Below the pieces are notes generated by a model that was not told where the DNA came from, made no database searches, and saw nothing but the letters and a program-made list of their open reading frames with translations. A stretch of 64,000 nt of DNA from Rheinheimera sp. MM224 (lineage in GTDB: Bacteria > Pseudomonadota > Gammaproteobacteria > Enterobacterales > Alteromonadaceae): contig NZ_OX352320.1 in assembly GCF_947090785.1 (NCBI RefSeq), positions 1,240,001-1,304,000 of the forward strand, in the 5' to 3' direction. A program made the position numbers and the translations under genes. Within the stretch, counting starts at the first letter, position 1. Each line of letters starts with the position of its first letter. Positions 36,189 through 47,329 of this stretch are shown piece after piece.

Positions 36189-37234
36189 TGGCAAAGCTTA
36201 CATTAGCTTTTATAGCTGAGCAGTTAAATGCTCAGCTAGTTGGAGACGCCACGGCACTGATTAGTGCCGTTGGTACATTGGAAGAGGCGACAAGCCATCA
36301 GATCAGCTTCTTGTCGAACAGCAAGTACCGCAAATTTTTGCAATCGACTCAAGCCGGTGCCGTGCTGATTAAAGCGGACGACCTGAGTTATTGCCCGGTC
36401 AACGCGCTGGTGGTGAATGACCCTTATGTTGCTTTTGCTAAAATTGCGCAGTTATTAGATTCCACACCTGCTGCCGCTTATGGGCGGGGGCAGAATATAG
36501 CCATAGACCCTTCAGCTTCTGTACCAGATTCAGTCGTTATAGGCCCCAACGTGGTGATTTCCGCTGGTGCCGTGATAGGCGAGAACGTACAAATTGGCGC
36601 GGGTTGTTTTATTGGTGAACAGGTTCATATAGCCGATGGCTGCAAAATCTGGCCTAACGTGACGTTTTACCACTGCGTGCAGCTTGGTAAAAATTGTCTG
36701 GTGCACAGCGGTGCAGTGATAGGTGCAGATGGTTTTGGTTTTGCTAATGAACGTGGTCGCTGGCTGAAAATTCCTCAGGTAGGTACTGTCGTCATCGGCG
36801 ACGATACTGAAATAGGTGCCAATACCACGATAGACCGTGGTGCTTTAGGCGATACAGTGATTGGCAACAACGTGATTCTGGACAATCAGGTACAAATTGC
36901 TCACAACGTGCAAATTGGCGATCACACAGCCATTGCAGGTTGCACAGTCGTAGCTGGCAGCACTAAAATTGGCCGCTATTGTATTATTGGTGGTGCCTGC
37001 GCCATTAATGGTCATATGGAAATATGTGATGGTGTGCAAATTACCGGCATGTCGATGATCATTAAGTCCATCACCGAAAAAGGTATTTATTCATCCGGTA
37101 CTCCGGCCAGCACTAATCTGGAATGGCGGAAAAATAGCGTCCGGTTTCGTCAACTGGATCAGATGTATCAAAAATTACGGGAACTTGAACAGCAAATGGC
37201 TGCTTTGTCCCTACCGCCTTCAAAAGACGAATAA
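36188..37234 (+). CDS. lpxD: UDP-3-O-acylglucosamine N-acyltransferase LpxD
   Basis: A 348-residue LpxD that adds the second hydroxyacyl chain in lipid A synthesis, using acyl-ACP. The N-terminal uridine-binding domain ([14 protein letters not shown]) leads into a left-handed beta helix with hexapeptide repeats. The catalytic histidine is in [21 protein letters not shown] (about residue 240). The C-terminal helix ends with [11 protein letters not shown]. Confidence 0.97.
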   Translation: MAKLTLAFIAEQLNAQLVGDATALISAVGTLEEATSHQISFLSNSKYRKFLQSTQAGAVLIKADDLSYCPVNALVVNDPYVAFAKIAQLLDSTPAAAYGRGQNIAIDPSASVPDSVVIGPNVVISAGAVIGENVQIGAGCFIGEQVHIADGCKIWPNVTFYHCVQLGKNCLVHSGAVIGADGFGFANERGRWLKIPQVGTVVIGDDTEIGANTTIDRGALGDTVIGNNVILDNQVQIAHNVQIGDHTAIAGCTVVAGSTKIGRYCIIGGACAINGHMEICDGVQITGMSMIIKSITEKGIYSSGTPASTNLEWRKNSVRFRQLDQMYQKLRELEQQMAALSLPPSKDE

Positions 37235-37251
37235 TATAAAAGAGGTTCACT

Positions 37252-37704
37252 TTGGCTAACCAATTGAATATCCTTGAAATACAGGAAATCATGGCCTTGC
37301 TGCCACATCGCTATCCATTTTTAATGATCGACCGGGTTCTTGATTTCACACCGGGCGAATCTTTAACTGCTATTAAAAACGTGACAATAAACGAGCCGAT
37401 CTTTACCGGCCACTTCCCTAATATGCCGATTTTCCCTGGTGTATTAATTCTGGAAGCTTTGGCTCAGGCCACTGGCATTTTAGGTTTTAAGACAGTGACA
37501 GAACGCTCTGAGAACGAGCTGTATTTATTTGCTGCTATAGACGAAGCCCGTTTTAAAAAGCCTGTTGTTCCTGGCGATCAAATGGTGCTGGAAGTGAAGT
37601 TCTTGAAAGAACGCCGTAATTTGTGGAAGTTTTATGGTGAAGCCAAAGTGGATGGCCAGGTTGTTTGTAGTGCTGAACTGATGTGTGCCAGAAGAGAGCT
37701 TTAA
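37252..37704 (+). CDS. fabZ: 3-hydroxyacyl-ACP dehydratase FabZ
   Basis: A 150-residue hotdog-fold dehydratase. [16 protein letters not shown] and [20 protein letters not shown] are the two catalytic segments (His and Glu). It acts in fatty-acid elongation and balances acyl supply with lipid A synthesis. The start is a TTG preceded by AGAGG; E. coli fabZ also uses TTG. It lies between lpxD and lpxA. Confidence 0.96.
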   Translation: MANQLNILEIQEIMALLPHRYPFLMIDRVLDFTPGESLTAIKNVTINEPIFTGHFPNMPIFPGVLILEALAQATGILGFKTVTERSENELYLFAAIDEARFKKPVVPGDQMVLEVKFLKERRNLWKFYGEAKVDGQVVCSAELMCARREL

Positions 37705-37705
37705 T

Positions 37706-38476
37706 ATGATCCATCCTACCGCTGTGATAGAACCCGGTGCCGTACTTGGTCAAAACGTCAAAGTTGGACCATTTTGTTATATTGCCGCTAACGTGGTGAT
37801 TGGCGATGACACAGTGCTTGAATCTCATGTGGTGCTGAAAGGCCCAACCGTCATGGGCAAAGGCAATCATTTTTATCAGTTCACCAGCATAGGTGAAGAT
37901 TGCCAGGACAAAAAATACAACGGCGAGCCAACAGAACTGATTATTGGTGACAACAATGTATTCCGCGAAAACTGTACTGTGCATCGTGGCACGGTGCAGG
38001 ACAAAGGTGTCACCCGTATTGGCTCGAATAACCTTTTTATGAACAATACCCATGTCGCGCACGACTGTGTGATTGGCGATAACGTGATTTTTGCCAGCGG
38101 CGCTCAGTCAGCTGGCCATGTGCATGTTGGGGATTGGGCTATTTTAGGTGGCATGACGGGGATTCACCAATTCTGCCATATAGGCGCTCATGCCTTTATC
38201 GGCGGTGGTTCTATTGTCGTCAAAGACGTACCTCCTTACCTGATGGCGCACGGCTCACATGCTGTACCTGCTGGTTTAAACCTTGAAGGTTTAAAACGCC
38301 GCGGCTTTAGCAGCGATGCGATTTTAGAAGTACGTCGGGCTTACAAAGAAGTCTATCGTAAAGGCTTAACAGTGCAGGAAGCTCTGGATGCTCTGGCAGA
38401 AAAATCTGCAGAATTCCCGGAAGTCAAAGCCTTCACTGATTTTATCGCCAACTCCAGCCGCGGTATTATCCGCTGA
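37706..38476 (+). CDS. lpxA: UDP-N-acetylglucosamine acyltransferase LpxA
   Basis: A 256-residue first-step lipid A acyltransferase, a trimeric left-handed beta helix. MIHPTAVIEPGAVLGQNVKVG opens the family, ENCTVHRGTVQDKGVTRIG and NNTHVAHDCVIGDNVIFA include the catalytic histidine, and GAHAFIGGGSIVVKDVPPYL closes the helix. The ATG two bases after the fabZ stop is used; a seven-residue longer frame would overlap fabZ. Its stop overlaps lpxB's ATG. Confidence 0.97.
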   Translation: MIHPTAVIEPGAVLGQNVKVGPFCYIAANVVIGDDTVLESHVVLKGPTVMGKGNHFYQFTSIGEDCQDKKYNGEPTELIIGDNNVFRENCTVHRGTVQDKGVTRIGSNNLFMNNTHVAHDCVIGDNVIFASGAQSAGHVHVGDWAILGGMTGIHQFCHIGAHAFIGGGSIVVKDVPPYLMAHGSHAVPAGLNLEGLKRRGFSSDAILEVRRAYKEVYRKGLTVQEALDALAEKSAEFPEVKAFTDFIANSSRGIIR

Positions 38477-39636
38477 TGGCAGAGCTGCACTCCAAAGTGA
38501 AAATAGCCTTAGTCGCCGGGGAACACTCCGGCGATATTTTAGGTGCAGATTTAATCCGCGCTTTAAAGCTTTTGTACCCGCAGGCAGAATTTTATGGCAT
38601 AGGCGGCGAGCGCATGAAAGCCGAAGGCTTTAGCGCTTTGTTTGATATGGAAGAGCTGGCGGTGATGGGCATAGTCGAAGTATTAGGCCGCTTGCCACGT
38701 TTGCTGCAGGTTCGAAAAGAGCTACTGGCGAATCTTATTGCCACTCAACCTGATGTCTTTATAGGTATAGACGCACCGGATTTTAATATTCCGGTGGAGC
38801 TCAAACTCAAAGCTGCTGGTATTAAAACTGTGCATTATGTCAGCCCTTCCGTCTGGGCCTGGCGGCAAAAACGTATTTTTAAAATCGCCAAAGCGACCAA
38901 TATGGTGTTGGCGTTATTGCCTTTTGAAAAAGCCTTTTACGATAGATTTGATGTGCCATGCAGTTTTGTTGGCCATACGCTGGCAGACCAAATGCCGCTG
39001 CAGCCTGATAAAGCCGCAGCCAGAACTGAACTGGGTTTAAACCCAGAAGCGCCAGTGCTGGCGATCATGCCGGGTAGCAGAACCAATGAAATCAAATTAT
39101 TAGCTGCAGATTATTTGCTTGCTGCAGCAGAATTACAGCGTCAGCAACCTGATTTGCAGCTGATTTGTAATATGGTGACAGAGCAAAAAGCAGAGTTGTT
39201 CCGCCAGATTAAACAGCAAGTTGCACCGGATTTAGTGGTGAAGCTGGAGATAGGCAAAGCCCGCTCTACGTTAACTGCGGCTGATGCTGTGTTTATCGCC
39301 TCAGGCACTGCCACTTTAGAAGCCATGCTGGCCAAAACCGCTATGGTAGTGGGTTATAAGATGAATTGGTTGACGCATCAAATTGCCAAACGTTTAGTGA
39401 AACTGAAGTTTTTCAGCCTGCCGAATTTATTAGCGGATAAAGCTTTAGTGACAGAGCTGCTGCAAGAGCAGGTCACAGTAGACCACTTAGTCAAAGCTAT
39501 GGCGCCTTTATTACAAAACCCGACAGCACAGCAAGCTTGTGTCAGCTCTTTTACAGAGTTGCACCAGTTAATTCGTTGCAATGCCAGCGAGCAAGCAGCT
39601 GCAGCTATAGCAAAAGTGATGGATGCACCTCTATGA
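38476..39636 (+). CDS. lpxB: Lipid-A-disaccharide synthase LpxB
   Basis: A 386-residue GT19 glycosyltransferase that joins UDP-diacylglucosamine and lipid X into the lipid A disaccharide on the inner membrane. [46 protein letters not shown] and [11 protein letters not shown] are family signatures. It overlaps lpxA by one base and rnhB by four bases. Confidence 0.96.
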   Translation: MAELHSKVKIALVAGEHSGDILGADLIRALKLLYPQAEFYGIGGERMKAEGFSALFDMEELAVMGIVEVLGRLPRLLQVRKELLANLIATQPDVFIGIDAPDFNIPVELKLKAAGIKTVHYVSPSVWAWRQKRIFKIAKATNMVLALLPFEKAFYDRFDVPCSFVGHTLADQMPLQPDKAAARTELGLNPEAPVLAIMPGSRTNEIKLLAADYLLAAAELQRQQPDLQLICNMVTEQKAELFRQIKQQVAPDLVVKLEIGKARSTLTAADAVFIASGTATLEAMLAKTAMVVGYKMNWLTHQIAKRLVKLKFFSLPNLLADKALVTELLQEQVTVDHLVKAMAPLLQNPTAQQACVSSFTELHQLIRCNASEQAAAAIAKVMDAPL

Positions 39637-40268
39637 GTTCTCAAGTCCTTAATGCAGAGACGTATCAAAGACCAGCAGTAGCACTGATTTGTGGTGTCGA
39701 CGAAGTAGGGCGTGGCCCGCTGGTTGGCGCTGTGGTCACAGCCGCTGTGATTCTTGACCCAAATAACCCTATTGTCGGGTTAAACGATTCTAAAAAACTG
39801 TCAGAAAAAAAACGCCTGCAGCTTGCTGAAGAAATTAAAGCTAAAGCCTTAAGCTGGAGCTTAGGTCGTGCTGAAGTGCATGAAATTGACAGTTTAAATA
39901 TCTTACACGCCACTATGCTGGCCATGACCCGTGCTGTGCAGGGGCTGCATATTAAACCGGAATGGGCCTTGATAGACGGCAACCGTGTGCCTAAAGATAT
40001 AGGTGTTCAGGCCAGTGCTGTGGTCAAAGGTGATGCTTTAGTGCCGGAAATCAGTGCTGCTTCTATTCTTGCTAAAGTGGCGCGGGATGAAGAAATGCAG
40101 CAGCTGGATGCCGCTTATCCACAGTATGGTTTTGCCGGTCATAAAGGCTATCCGACCGCACAACACTTAGCCGCTATTAAAACTCATGGTGTGATCCACG
40201 AGCACAGACGCAGTTTTAAGCCTGTCAGAGATGTGTTGGAGTCTTTTGCAGGGGCAGTTCATGGCTGA
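39633..40268 (+). CDS. rnhB: Ribonuclease HII
   Basis: A 211-residue RNase HII that cuts RNA-DNA hybrids and single ribonucleotides. [20 protein letters not shown] contains the catalytic DEx[24 protein letters not shown] and [12 protein letters not shown] carry the remaining acidic residues. The start is at the ATG overlapping the lpxB stop; the longer frame is in lpxB. It overlaps dnaE by eight bases. Confidence 0.96.
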   Translation: MSSQVLNAETYQRPAVALICGVDEVGRGPLVGAVVTAAVILDPNNPIVGLNDSKKLSEKKRLQLAEEIKAKALSWSLGRAEVHEIDSLNILHATMLAMTRAVQGLHIKPEWALIDGNRVPKDIGVQASAVVKGDALVPEISAASILAKVARDEEMQQLDAAYPQYGFAGHKGYPTAQHLAAIKTHGVIHEHRRSFKPVRDVLESFAGAVHG

Positions 40269-43200
40269 TCCGGGTTTTATTCATTTAAGGGTGCACAGCG
40301 ATTTTTCGATGATCGATGGCATCAAAAAAATAAAGCCTATAGTCAAAGCGGCGAAAGAGCTGAATATGCCTGCGCTTGCTTTAACAGACCAGATGAATAT
40401 GTGTGGTCTGGTGCGTTTTTACAGTACAGCACATGAAGCCGGTATCAAACCTATAGTAGGTGCAGATTTGTGGGTGCAGCATCCGCTGTTTCCAGGCGAT
40501 GCTTGTCGTTTATTGATTTTGGCGGCTGACAACGTCGGTTACCAGAACCTGACCATGCTGCTATCCAAGGCTTATTTACGTGGCCATGTGCATCACAAGC
40601 CGCAGATTGATCATGACTGGCTGGTGGAATACAAAGAAGGCCTGATTGTATTGTCAGGTGCGAAAGACGGCCCTTTAGGCAAAGCTTTAATTAAGGGCAA
40701 CGCGCCCAGCGCTTTGGCGTTAGTGCAGTTTTATCGTGAACATTTCCCTGGCCGGTTTTTTATTGAACTGACCCGCACTGGTCGTCCGGACGAAGAAACT
40801 TATATTCAGGCTGCAGTAGAGCTGGCAGAACGTGAACAGTTGCCTGTGGTTGCCACCAACGAAGTGGTGATGTTAAGCCCTGACGATTTTCCTGCTCATG
40901 AAATCCGGGTTGCCATTCATGATGGTTACACCTTAGAAGATAAAAGACGGCCAAAAAATTATAGCGAGCAGCAGTATCTGCGATCTGCAGAAGAAATGCT
41001 GGAGCTGTTCTCCGATATTCCCGAAGCCTTACAAAACTCAGTTGAAATAGCCAAACGCTGTAATGTCACCATAAGGTTAGGTGAATACTTCCTGCCGGCT
41101 TTCCCGACTGGTGGTTTGTCCGACGCTGATTTTTTAGTATTAAAATCGCAGGAAGGTCTGGAAAAACGCTTGCTGCAGTTATTCCCTGACCCTGAAGTTC
41201 GTAAAGTAAAACGGGTTGAATACGACGAACGTTTAGACATTGAGCTCGGCGTTATCAACCAGATGGGTTTCCCTGGTTACTTCCTGGTCGTGATGGAATT
41301 TATCCAGTGGAGTAAAGACAACGATATTCCGGTCGGCCCTGGCCGGGGCTCGGGGGCTGGTTCTTTAGTGGCTTATGCACTGAGTATTACCGACCTTGAC
41401 CCGTTAGAGTTTGATCTACTGTTCGAACGTTTCTTAAACCCCGAGCGGGTCTCGATGCCCGACTTTGACGTCGACTTCTGTATGGACAGACGCGACGAGG
41501 TGATAGAACACGTCTCTGACATGTATGGCCGCGAAGCTGTATCGCAAATTATCACCTTCGGTACTATGGCGGCCAAAGCTGTGATCCGCGACGTAGGCCG
41601 GGTGCTGGGCCATCCTTATGGTTTTGTTGACCGTATCTCTAAGCTGATCCCGCCCACTCCTGGTATGACGCTGGAACAGGCTTTTAAAGAAGAACCACGT
41701 TTACCTGAATTGTATGCCGCCGATCAGGAAGTAAAAGACTTGATCGACATGGCGCGTCAGCTGGAAGGTGTGACCCGAAACGCCGGTAAACACGCTGGTG
41801 GTGTGGTGATAGCGCCGACTAAAATTACCGACTTTGCGCCTGTGTATTGTGATGAAGAGGGTAATAACCCCGTCACTCAGTTTGATAAAAACGATGTGGA
41901 ATACGCAGGTCTGGTGAAGTTCGACTTCCTCGGTTTGCGCACACTGACTATCTTGCAGTGGGCAGTGAATATGACCAACGAGCGTCTGACCCGTGAAGGT
42001 AAGCCGCTGGTGGATATCAATACCATTCCGCTGACCGACCGAAAAAGTTTTGACGTGCTGATGAAGGCGGATACCACAGCGGTATTCCAGCTTGAATCCC
42101 GTGGTATGAAAGACTTAATCCGCCGTCTGCAACCCGACTGTTTCGAAGATATGATAGCCCTGGTGGCTTTGTTCCGGCCCGGTCCATTGCAGTCAGGCAT
42201 GGTAGATAACTTTATTGACCGTAAACGCGGTCGTGAAGAAATCTCTTATCCGGATTCTACCTGGCAACATGACTCGTTAATCCCTATTCTGGAACCGACT
42301 TACGGCATTATCCTGTACCAGGAACAGGTGATGCAAATCGCACAGGTCTTGTCTGGTTATTCACTGGGCGGCGCTGACTTATTACGCCGTGCTATGGGTA
42401 AAAAGAAACCGGAAGAGATGGCCAAGCAGCGGGATACTTTCCGTGATGGCGCTGTCGAAAACGGGGTTGATGCCGAACTGTCGATGAAAATCTTCGACCT
42501 GGTAGAGAAGTTCGCAGGTTACGGTTTTAACAAATCTCACTCTGCCGCTTATGCGTTGGTGTCGTACCAGACGCTGTGGATGAAGGCGCATTACCCGGCT
42601 GAGTTTATGGCCGCTGTAATGTCTGCCGATATGGATAACACCGACAAAATCGTCATTCTGGTGGATGAATGTGAGCATATGAAGCTCAAATTGATCCCAC
42701 CTGATGTGAATTCTGGTGAATATAAATTTACGGTGAACCGCCAAGGCCATATTGTTTATGGCATAGGTGCGATTAAAGGTGTGGGTGAAGGTCCGGTTGA
42801 CGCTATTTTAGCAGCGCGAGCCAAACACGGAACATTCACAGATTTGTTCGACTTCTGTAATAAAGTTGATTTAAAACAGCTGAACCGCCGTGTTATTGAA
42901 AAGCTGATTTTATCCGGTGCTATGGACCAGTTAGGCCCACACCGTGCTGCCATGATGGCGACTTTAGAAGAAGCGATGAAAGGCGCGGAGCAGCAGGCCA
43001 AAGCCGAAGCTATGGGCCAGTCTGATTTATTTGGTTTAATGGCACCAGAGCCTGAACATGCAGCCAGTGCTTTTAAACAAGTGCCAATTTGGCCGGACGA
43101 AGTCTGGTTGGAAGGCGAACGTGAAACCTTAGGTTTATACCTGACTGGCCACCCTATCAACAGATATCTGGTGGAGTTACCTCATTACAGTTCTGGCCGT

Positions 43201-43731
43201 TTAGTTGATATGCAGCCGGGTCGTCGTGATCAGGTGGTGCATGCCGCAGGTTTAGTCTTGTCGGTGCGCACTATGATCAATAAAAAGGGCAGACGTTGGG
43301 CTATTGTCACTTTAGATGACAAATCTGCGCGCTTAGATGTACGTTTTTTCCCCGAACAGTTCGAAAACTTCGAGCATTTGCTGCAAAAAGACAAAATATT
43401 GGTGGTGTCGGGACAGGTCAGCTTTGATGATTTCAGCGGTGGCCTTACAATGTCCGGCCGCGAAGTAGTGGACATCATAGCTGCACGGGAAAAATGCTTA
43501 AAATCCTTGACCTTAACTGTACATCAGCAGCAAATGGGACTGGATTATCTGCAAAAACTGCAGCAAGCTATGCACGAATTTAAATTAGGCACAGTGCCTG
43601 TGAAGCTGGTGTACCAGCGTGACGAAGGTCAAATCACAGTGGCATTGGGCACCGAATGGTGGGTAACACCTACCGATGCTTTGTTGCATCAACTGCGACA
43701 ATTAGCAACAATACAACTGGATTTTCATTAA
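40261..43731 (+). CDS. dnaE: DNA polymerase III alpha subunit
   Basis: An 1156-residue replicative polymerase (E. coli 1160). Domains: PHP ([15 protein letters not shown] onward); palm with [16 protein letters not shown] and the catalytic [19 protein letters not shown] (about residues 400-418); fingers with [19 protein letters not shown]; helix-hairpin-helix; OB fold near residue 1000; and tau-binding end. A clamp-binding motif GQSDLFGLM is present near residue 924. The ATG at 40261 matches the E. coli start; the longer frame lies in rnhB. Confidence 0.98.
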   Translation: MADPGFIHLRVHSDFSMIDGIKKIKPIVKAAKELNMPALALTDQMNMCGLVRFYSTAHEAGIKPIVGADLWVQHPLFPGDACRLLILAADNVGYQNLTMLLSKAYLRGHVHHKPQIDHDWLVEYKEGLIVLSGAKDGPLGKALIKGNAPSALALVQFYREHFPGRFFIELTRTGRPDEETYIQAAVELAEREQLPVVATNEVVMLSPDDFPAHEIRVAIHDGYTLEDKRRPKNYSEQQYLRSAEEMLELFSDIPEALQNSVEIAKRCNVTIRLGEYFLPAFPTGGLSDADFLVLKSQEGLEKRLLQLFPDPEVRKVKRVEYDERLDIELGVINQMGFPGYFLVVMEFIQWSKDNDIPVGPGRGSGAGSLVAYALSITDLDPLEFDLLFERFLNPERVSMPDFDVDFCMDRRDEVIEHVSDMYGREAVSQIITFGTMAAKAVIRDVGRVLGHPYGFVDRISKLIPPTPGMTLEQAFKEEPRLPELYAADQEVKDLIDMARQLEGVTRNAGKHAGGVVIAPTKITDFAPVYCDEEGNNPVTQFDKNDVEYAGLVKFDFLGLRTLTILQWAVNMTNERLTREGKPLVDINTIPLTDRKSFDVLMKADTTAVFQLESRGMKDLIRRLQPDCFEDMIALVALFRPGPLQSGMVDNFIDRKRGREEISYPDSTWQHDSLIPILEPTYGIILYQEQVMQIAQVLSGYSLGGADLLRRAMGKKKPEEMAKQRDTFRDGAVENGVDAELSMKIFDLVEKFAGYGFNKSHSAAYALVSYQTLWMKAHYPAEFMAAVMSADMDNTDKIVILVDECEHMKLKLIPPDVNSGEYKFTVNRQGHIVYGIGAIKGVGEGPVDAILAARAKHGTFTDLFDFCNKVDLKQLNRRVIEKLILSGAMDQLGPHRAAMMATLEEAMKGAEQQAKAEAMGQSDLFGLMAPEPEHAASAFKQVPIWPDEVWLEGERETLGLYLTGHPINRYLVELPHYSSGRLVDMQPGRRDQVVHAAGLVLSVRTMINKKGRRWAIVTLDDKSARLDVRFFPEQFENFEHLLQKDKILVVSGQVSFDDFSGGLTMSGREVVDIIAAREKCLKSLTLTVHQQQMGLDYLQKLQQAMHEFKLGTVPVKLVYQRDEGQITVALGTEWWVTPTDALLHQLRQLATIQLDFH

Positions 43732-43748
43732 TTAGGTAGTGACAGTCG

Positions 43749-44705
43749 ATGATGCTGAATTATTTAGAGTTTGAGCAACCGATTGCGGAACTTGAAGCCA
43801 AAATAGAAGAACTTCGCAAAGTAAGCCGCAATGGCGAGTTTGATCTCGGCCTTGAAGAAGAAGTAAACAAGCTGAAGGAAAAAAGCTTAACTCTGACAAA
43901 AAAGATCTTTGCAGAATTAGGTGCCTGGCAGGTTGCTCAATTAGCCCGTCATCCGTTGCGTCCTTACACGCTGGATTACATTAAACATATTTTCACTGAC
44001 TTTGATGAGTTTGCCGGTGATCGTACTTTTGCCAACGATCCTGCCATTGTCTGCGGTACAGCCCGTTTAGGTGACAAAACCGTGATGGTGATTGGTCATC
44101 AGAAAGGCCGTGACACCTCAGAGAAAATCAAACGTAACTTTGGTATGCCAAAACCTGAAGGCTACCGTAAAGCTTTACGTATGATGGAAATGGCTGAACG
44201 TTTTAATTTGCCCATCATCACTTTTATCGACACGCCTGGTGCATACCCTGGTGTTGGTGCTGAAGAACGTGGTCAAAGTGAAGCTATTGCCCGTAACCTT
44301 AAAGTCATGGCTGGCCTGAAAGTGCCGGTGCTCTGTACTGTGATAGGCGAGGGTGGTTCTGGTGGAGCTTTAGCCATAGGCGTCGGCGATCAGGTCAACA
44401 TGCTGCAATACAGCACCTATTCAGTGATTTCACCTGAAGGTTGTGCTTCTATTCTGTGGAAAAGTGCGGATAAAGCCCCTATCGCTGCCGATGCCATGGG
44501 TATCACAGCACCACGTTTAAAAGAGCTGAACCTGATTGACGAAATCGTCAGCGAGCCTTTAGGTGGCGCCCATCGTAATCATGAGCAAATGGCACAAAGC
44601 TTAAAGCAGGCCCTGTTACGTGACTTAGCCAAACTGGAAAAGTTAAGTATTGAAGACTTGCTGGACAGACGATATAAACGCTTAATGTCTTTTGGCTATT
44701 GCTAA
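43749..44705 (+). CDS. accA: Acetyl-CoA carboxylase carboxyltransferase subunit alpha
   Basis: A 318-residue AccA, the alpha subunit of the carboxyltransferase that makes malonyl-CoA. Family features: [62 protein letters not shown] (split here as [13 protein letters not shown] and [10 protein letters not shown]) and [15 protein letters not shown]. Two adjacent ATG codons are possible starts. It follows dnaE by 17 bases and ends the lipid/replication operon before a palindromic repeat and a terminator. Confidence 0.97.
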   Translation: MMLNYLEFEQPIAELEAKIEELRKVSRNGEFDLGLEEEVNKLKEKSLTLTKKIFAELGAWQVAQLARHPLRPYTLDYIKHIFTDFDEFAGDRTFANDPAIVCGTARLGDKTVMVIGHQKGRDTSEKIKRNFGMPKPEGYRKALRMMEMAERFNLPIITFIDTPGAYPGVGAEERGQSEAIARNLKVMAGLKVPVLCTVIGEGGSGGALAIGVGDQVNMLQYSTYSVISPEGCASILWKSADKAPIAADAMGITAPRLKELNLIDEIVSEPLGGAHRNHEQMAQSLKQALLRDLAKLEKLSIEDLLDRRYKRLMSFGYC

Positions 44706-44832
44706 TATACCCGTCGTACTTGAAGCTGCAGCTTTGTTGCCTGCGCGCTCTCGCCCCAGTCACATAGACAACTATGCTCCTGGGGTCTCGCTCGCTAGTC
44801 GCCTCACTGTAACATCAATTACTTAGGGTATA
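44706..44832. repeat. Palindromic dispersed-repeat-like element (about 127 bp)
   Basis: The element begins TATACCC and ends GGGTATA, an exact terminal inverted repeat. The first and last 26 bases are imperfect inverse copies (ACTTGAAG-TGCAG against ATTGATG-TACAG). The centre is a second palindrome: CCCCAG...CATAG against CTATG...CTGGGG. The whole would fold into one long hairpin. It resembles the ERIC-like palindromic repeats widely scattered between genes of Yersinia, Vibrio and relatives; copy number here cannot be seen. Confidence 0.75.
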
Positions 44833-44833
44833 A

Positions 44834-44860
44834 AAGCCGCCGCAAGGCGGTTTTTTATTA
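44834..44860 (+). terminator. Intrinsic terminator downstream of accA
   Basis: CCGCC and GGCGG pair around a GCAA tetraloop, followed by six T residues. It lies after the palindromic repeat, 130 bases past the accA stop and just before tilS. Confidence 0.85.
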
Positions 44861-44873
44861 GGGTCTCGTTTTA

Positions 44874-46166
44874 ATGAGTTCAGAGTACACAGCCTCATTG
44901 CGTCAGCATATCCAACAGCTTGGTTTAAACCAGCTGGTGCTGGGGTTATCTGGTGGGCTGGATTCTATGGTGTTGCTGGAGCTTTGCCATCAGCTTACTC
45001 AGAGTTGTGCTATCAAGCTTAAAGCTGTGTATATCCATCATGGTTTAAGTGCCAATGCCGATCAGTGGGCTGATTTTTGTCAGCAGCAATGCCTTACGCG
45101 CCACATTGCCTTTGAAATGCAAAAAGTACAACTGAACCCTGCTGCTAATATCGAAGCTCAGGCCCGTGCCGCCCGCTATTCAGCTTTAGCTGCTTTTGTT
45201 GTCTCTCCTCAAACTGCGTTATTAACAGCTCATCATGCCGATGATCAACTCGAAACTTTGTTGCTGGCGTTAAAGCGTGGCGCAGGTCCAGCAGGTTTAT
45301 CGGGCATTGCCGCTTTGCAGCCTTTTGCTTCTGGCTGGTTACTTCGGCCTTTGCTGGAATTTAGCCGTGAGCAACTGGAGGTTTTTGCGCAGCAGCAACT
45401 GTTAGAGTGGATTGAAGATGAAAGTAATAACGACAGCCGGTTTGACCGTAACTTTCTGCGCCTTCAGGTTATGCCATTATTACAACAGCGCTGGCCAGCG
45501 TTCCGGCAAAATGCTTTGCGTTCAGTCTCTCATATCCAGCAGCAACAGCAGTTTGTTGAAAAACAGCTTCAGCAGTTATTACCCACTGTAATGCATGGTG
45601 CTGAGTTAGATTTAAAACTGCTAATCACACAAGACTTAGCCACACAAAAGCTGCTGGTGCGCCGCTGGTTGGCCTTAAAAGGGCTTAATCCATCGGCGGA
45701 CTGGCTGGAGCGATTCTTTTCGGAGCTCATGGGCGCTAAAGCTGATGCTCAGCCTTTGCTGGAACTGGATGCTTATCAAATCCGTCGTTTTGCCAACAAG
45801 GCTTATATCACGCAAGTTACAGAGGCTCCGCAGGCTGGGGTTTTTCTCGAATTAAAACCAGGGCAACAGCTAAACACCATAACTGGGCAGTTTCTCCTTA
45901 ACCGGGAAAATATGGGCACGCCTTTGCTGATAACTAACGACCCTCTATATCTGGTGTTTGGGCTTTTTAGTTTGCCTTTTAAACCTGCAGGTGAGCGGCA
46001 GAGCAAAGAGTTGAAACAATGGCTGAAGTTGTGGTCTATTCCGCCCTGGCAACGCTTGCAGTTACCTGTGCTGGTGCAGAATAATCAGGTGGTGGCAGTA
46101 CTTGGGGTAGCCTCTAACGCATCGCAAGAGCAGGCCACTGCCTTTATCGACTGGCAAAAAAGTTAA
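44874..46166 (+). CDS. tilS: tRNA(Ile)-lysidine synthetase TilS
   Basis: A 430-residue enzyme that converts C34 of tRNA-Ile(CAU) to lysidine with ATP and lysine. The PP-loop motif LGLSGGLDSMVLLEL (SGGxDS, about residues 24-29) is intact; AVYIHHGLSANADQWADFC, LTAHHADDQLETLLLALKRGAG and NDSRFDRNFLRLQVMPLL follow in family order. The C-terminal substrate-binding domains are present. It lies just downstream of the accA terminator, as in many gammaproteobacteria. Confidence 0.95.
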   Translation: MSSEYTASLRQHIQQLGLNQLVLGLSGGLDSMVLLELCHQLTQSCAIKLKAVYIHHGLSANADQWADFCQQQCLTRHIAFEMQKVQLNPAANIEAQARAARYSALAAFVVSPQTALLTAHHADDQLETLLLALKRGAGPAGLSGIAALQPFASGWLLRPLLEFSREQLEVFAQQQLLEWIEDESNNDSRFDRNFLRLQVMPLLQQRWPAFRQNALRSVSHIQQQQQFVEKQLQQLLPTVMHGAELDLKLLITQDLATQKLLVRRWLALKGLNPSADWLERFFSELMGAKADAQPLLELDAYQIRRFANKAYITQVTEAPQAGVFLELKPGQQLNTITGQFLLNRENMGTPLLITNDPLYLVFGLFSLPFKPAGERQSKELKQWLKLWSIPPWQRLQLPVLVQNNQVVAVLGVASNASQEQATAFIDWQKS

Positions 46167-46189
46167 AGCGAAGCTAAAGCAAACCGCGG

Positions 46190-46229
46190 GCAAAAAAAAG
46201 GGCTTTTGGATCTTCTGTCCTTTAGCCCC
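46190..46229 (-). terminator. Terminator of the second diguanylate cyclase gene
   Basis: On the minus strand GGGCT...GGA pairs with TCC...AGCCC, followed by eight T residues. It lies about 35 bases past the stop of the GGDEF gene and between convergent genes. Confidence 0.7.
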
Positions 46230-46263
46230 AATGTACGACGACTAAAACTTCCGCCTGTTCAGA

Positions 46264-47181
46264 TCAAGCCTGATTCAACAGCGCTACTTTCACCGCGTTT
46301 TTACCCGCCTGTTTAGCTTGTGATAAAGCATCATCAGCACGGCTGAATAACAGCTCAGATTTTTGATTAGGGGCTAGCTGGGCTAAACCAGCGCTTGCTG
46401 TTACAGCAAACTGATTACAGACATGGTGTTGATTAATAGCTTTTACCAGACGATGAGCTACCAGCTCAGCCGATAAGGCATCATCTGCTGTCAGTAATAT
46501 GGCAAATTCATCGCCACCAAAACGGAATAAACAATCGCTGGCTCTTAAGGTTTGACGCATAGCATCTGCTACCGCAATCAACACATCATCACCGGCAGGG
46601 TGGCCAAAGTTATCGTTGGTTTGTTTAAAATTATCCAAATCCAGCAGAATTAAAGCACAAGCTTCCTGACGTCTGTTCGCAAGCTGCACTGCACGTTCAA
46701 ACTGATCGTCAAAATTACGTCTGTTGCCTAAATCTGTCAGGCTGTCTTTTAACGCCAACTGCTGTAATCGAACCACCACCAGGGTATTTCGCAGCGGATA
46801 CAGCCATTGCCGCTCCAGTTGCCACAACTGATGCTGGATCAGAGGAGTAAAAGCCTGATCGGACTGATAGCTCAACTCGGCCAGACATTGATCGTTCAGC
46901 ATTAAGACGCTGCGGTGCTCAAAATTGCCTTCTTCTGAGCCCGGCGCCAGGTATTTACCCACCGCAGTTTGTAATTGAATGGATCGCAGAGGCAAAACTT
47001 TGCCAGCGGCCATTGAATAGATTTGTAGCTGATTAGCGAGATCTAAGCTGGTTTGCAGTTGCTCTGGCAGAGTCGCTGGATCCGCGGACAAACCAGACCA
47101 ATGCGGTTGACTGGTGATGCCAGCGTAACTGGTTCCACTCAAAGTCATATCTTGTAAGCCAAATAATTCCACTGCCGACAC
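46264..47181 (-). CDS. Diguanylate cyclase (GGDEF)
   Basis: A 305-residue predicted cytosolic protein. An N-terminal domain of about 140 residues may be a degenerate sensory (GAF-like) fold with no recognisable ligand motif. A GGDEF domain follows: DSLTDLGNRRNFDDQFERAV, LDLDNFKQTNDNFGHPAGDD and the catalytic FRFGGDEFAILLTADDA (about residue 220). An RASD inhibitory-site motif stands five residues upstream. It should make cyclic di-GMP. The start is a GTG; a second GTG three codons later has a better-spaced GGAG. Confidence 0.87.
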   Translation of the reverse strand: MSAVELFGLQDMTLSGTSYAGITSQPHWSGLSADPATLPEQLQTSLDLANQLQIYSMAAGKVLPLRSIQLQTAVGKYLAPGSEEGNFEHRSVLMLNDQCLAELSYQSDQAFTPLIQHQLWQLERQWLYPLRNTLVVVRLQQLALKDSLTDLGNRRNFDDQFERAVQLANRRQEACALILLDLDNFKQTNDNFGHPAGDDVLIAVADAMRQTLRASDCLFRFGGDEFAILLTADDALSAELVAHRLVKAINQHHVCNQFAVTASAGLAQLAPNQKSELLFSRADDALSQAKQAGKNAVKVALLNQA

Positions 47182-47329
47182 TCCGGAGCATATCTAAGAT
47201 AGCTGGAATTTGCAGGTATTGTGCCACTTTAATAAGTGAATGATATTATTGATTTTTTCAATTATGCAGTTTCAGCTGACGATTTTTTGACGGCAAGGGC
47301 TGGCTAAAAATTGCCCCCTAAGATCACCC

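Noticed and set aside
37553..38062. 169-codon open frame on the minus strand
   Set aside because: It is a shadow of fabZ and lpxA, both certain genes on the other strand.
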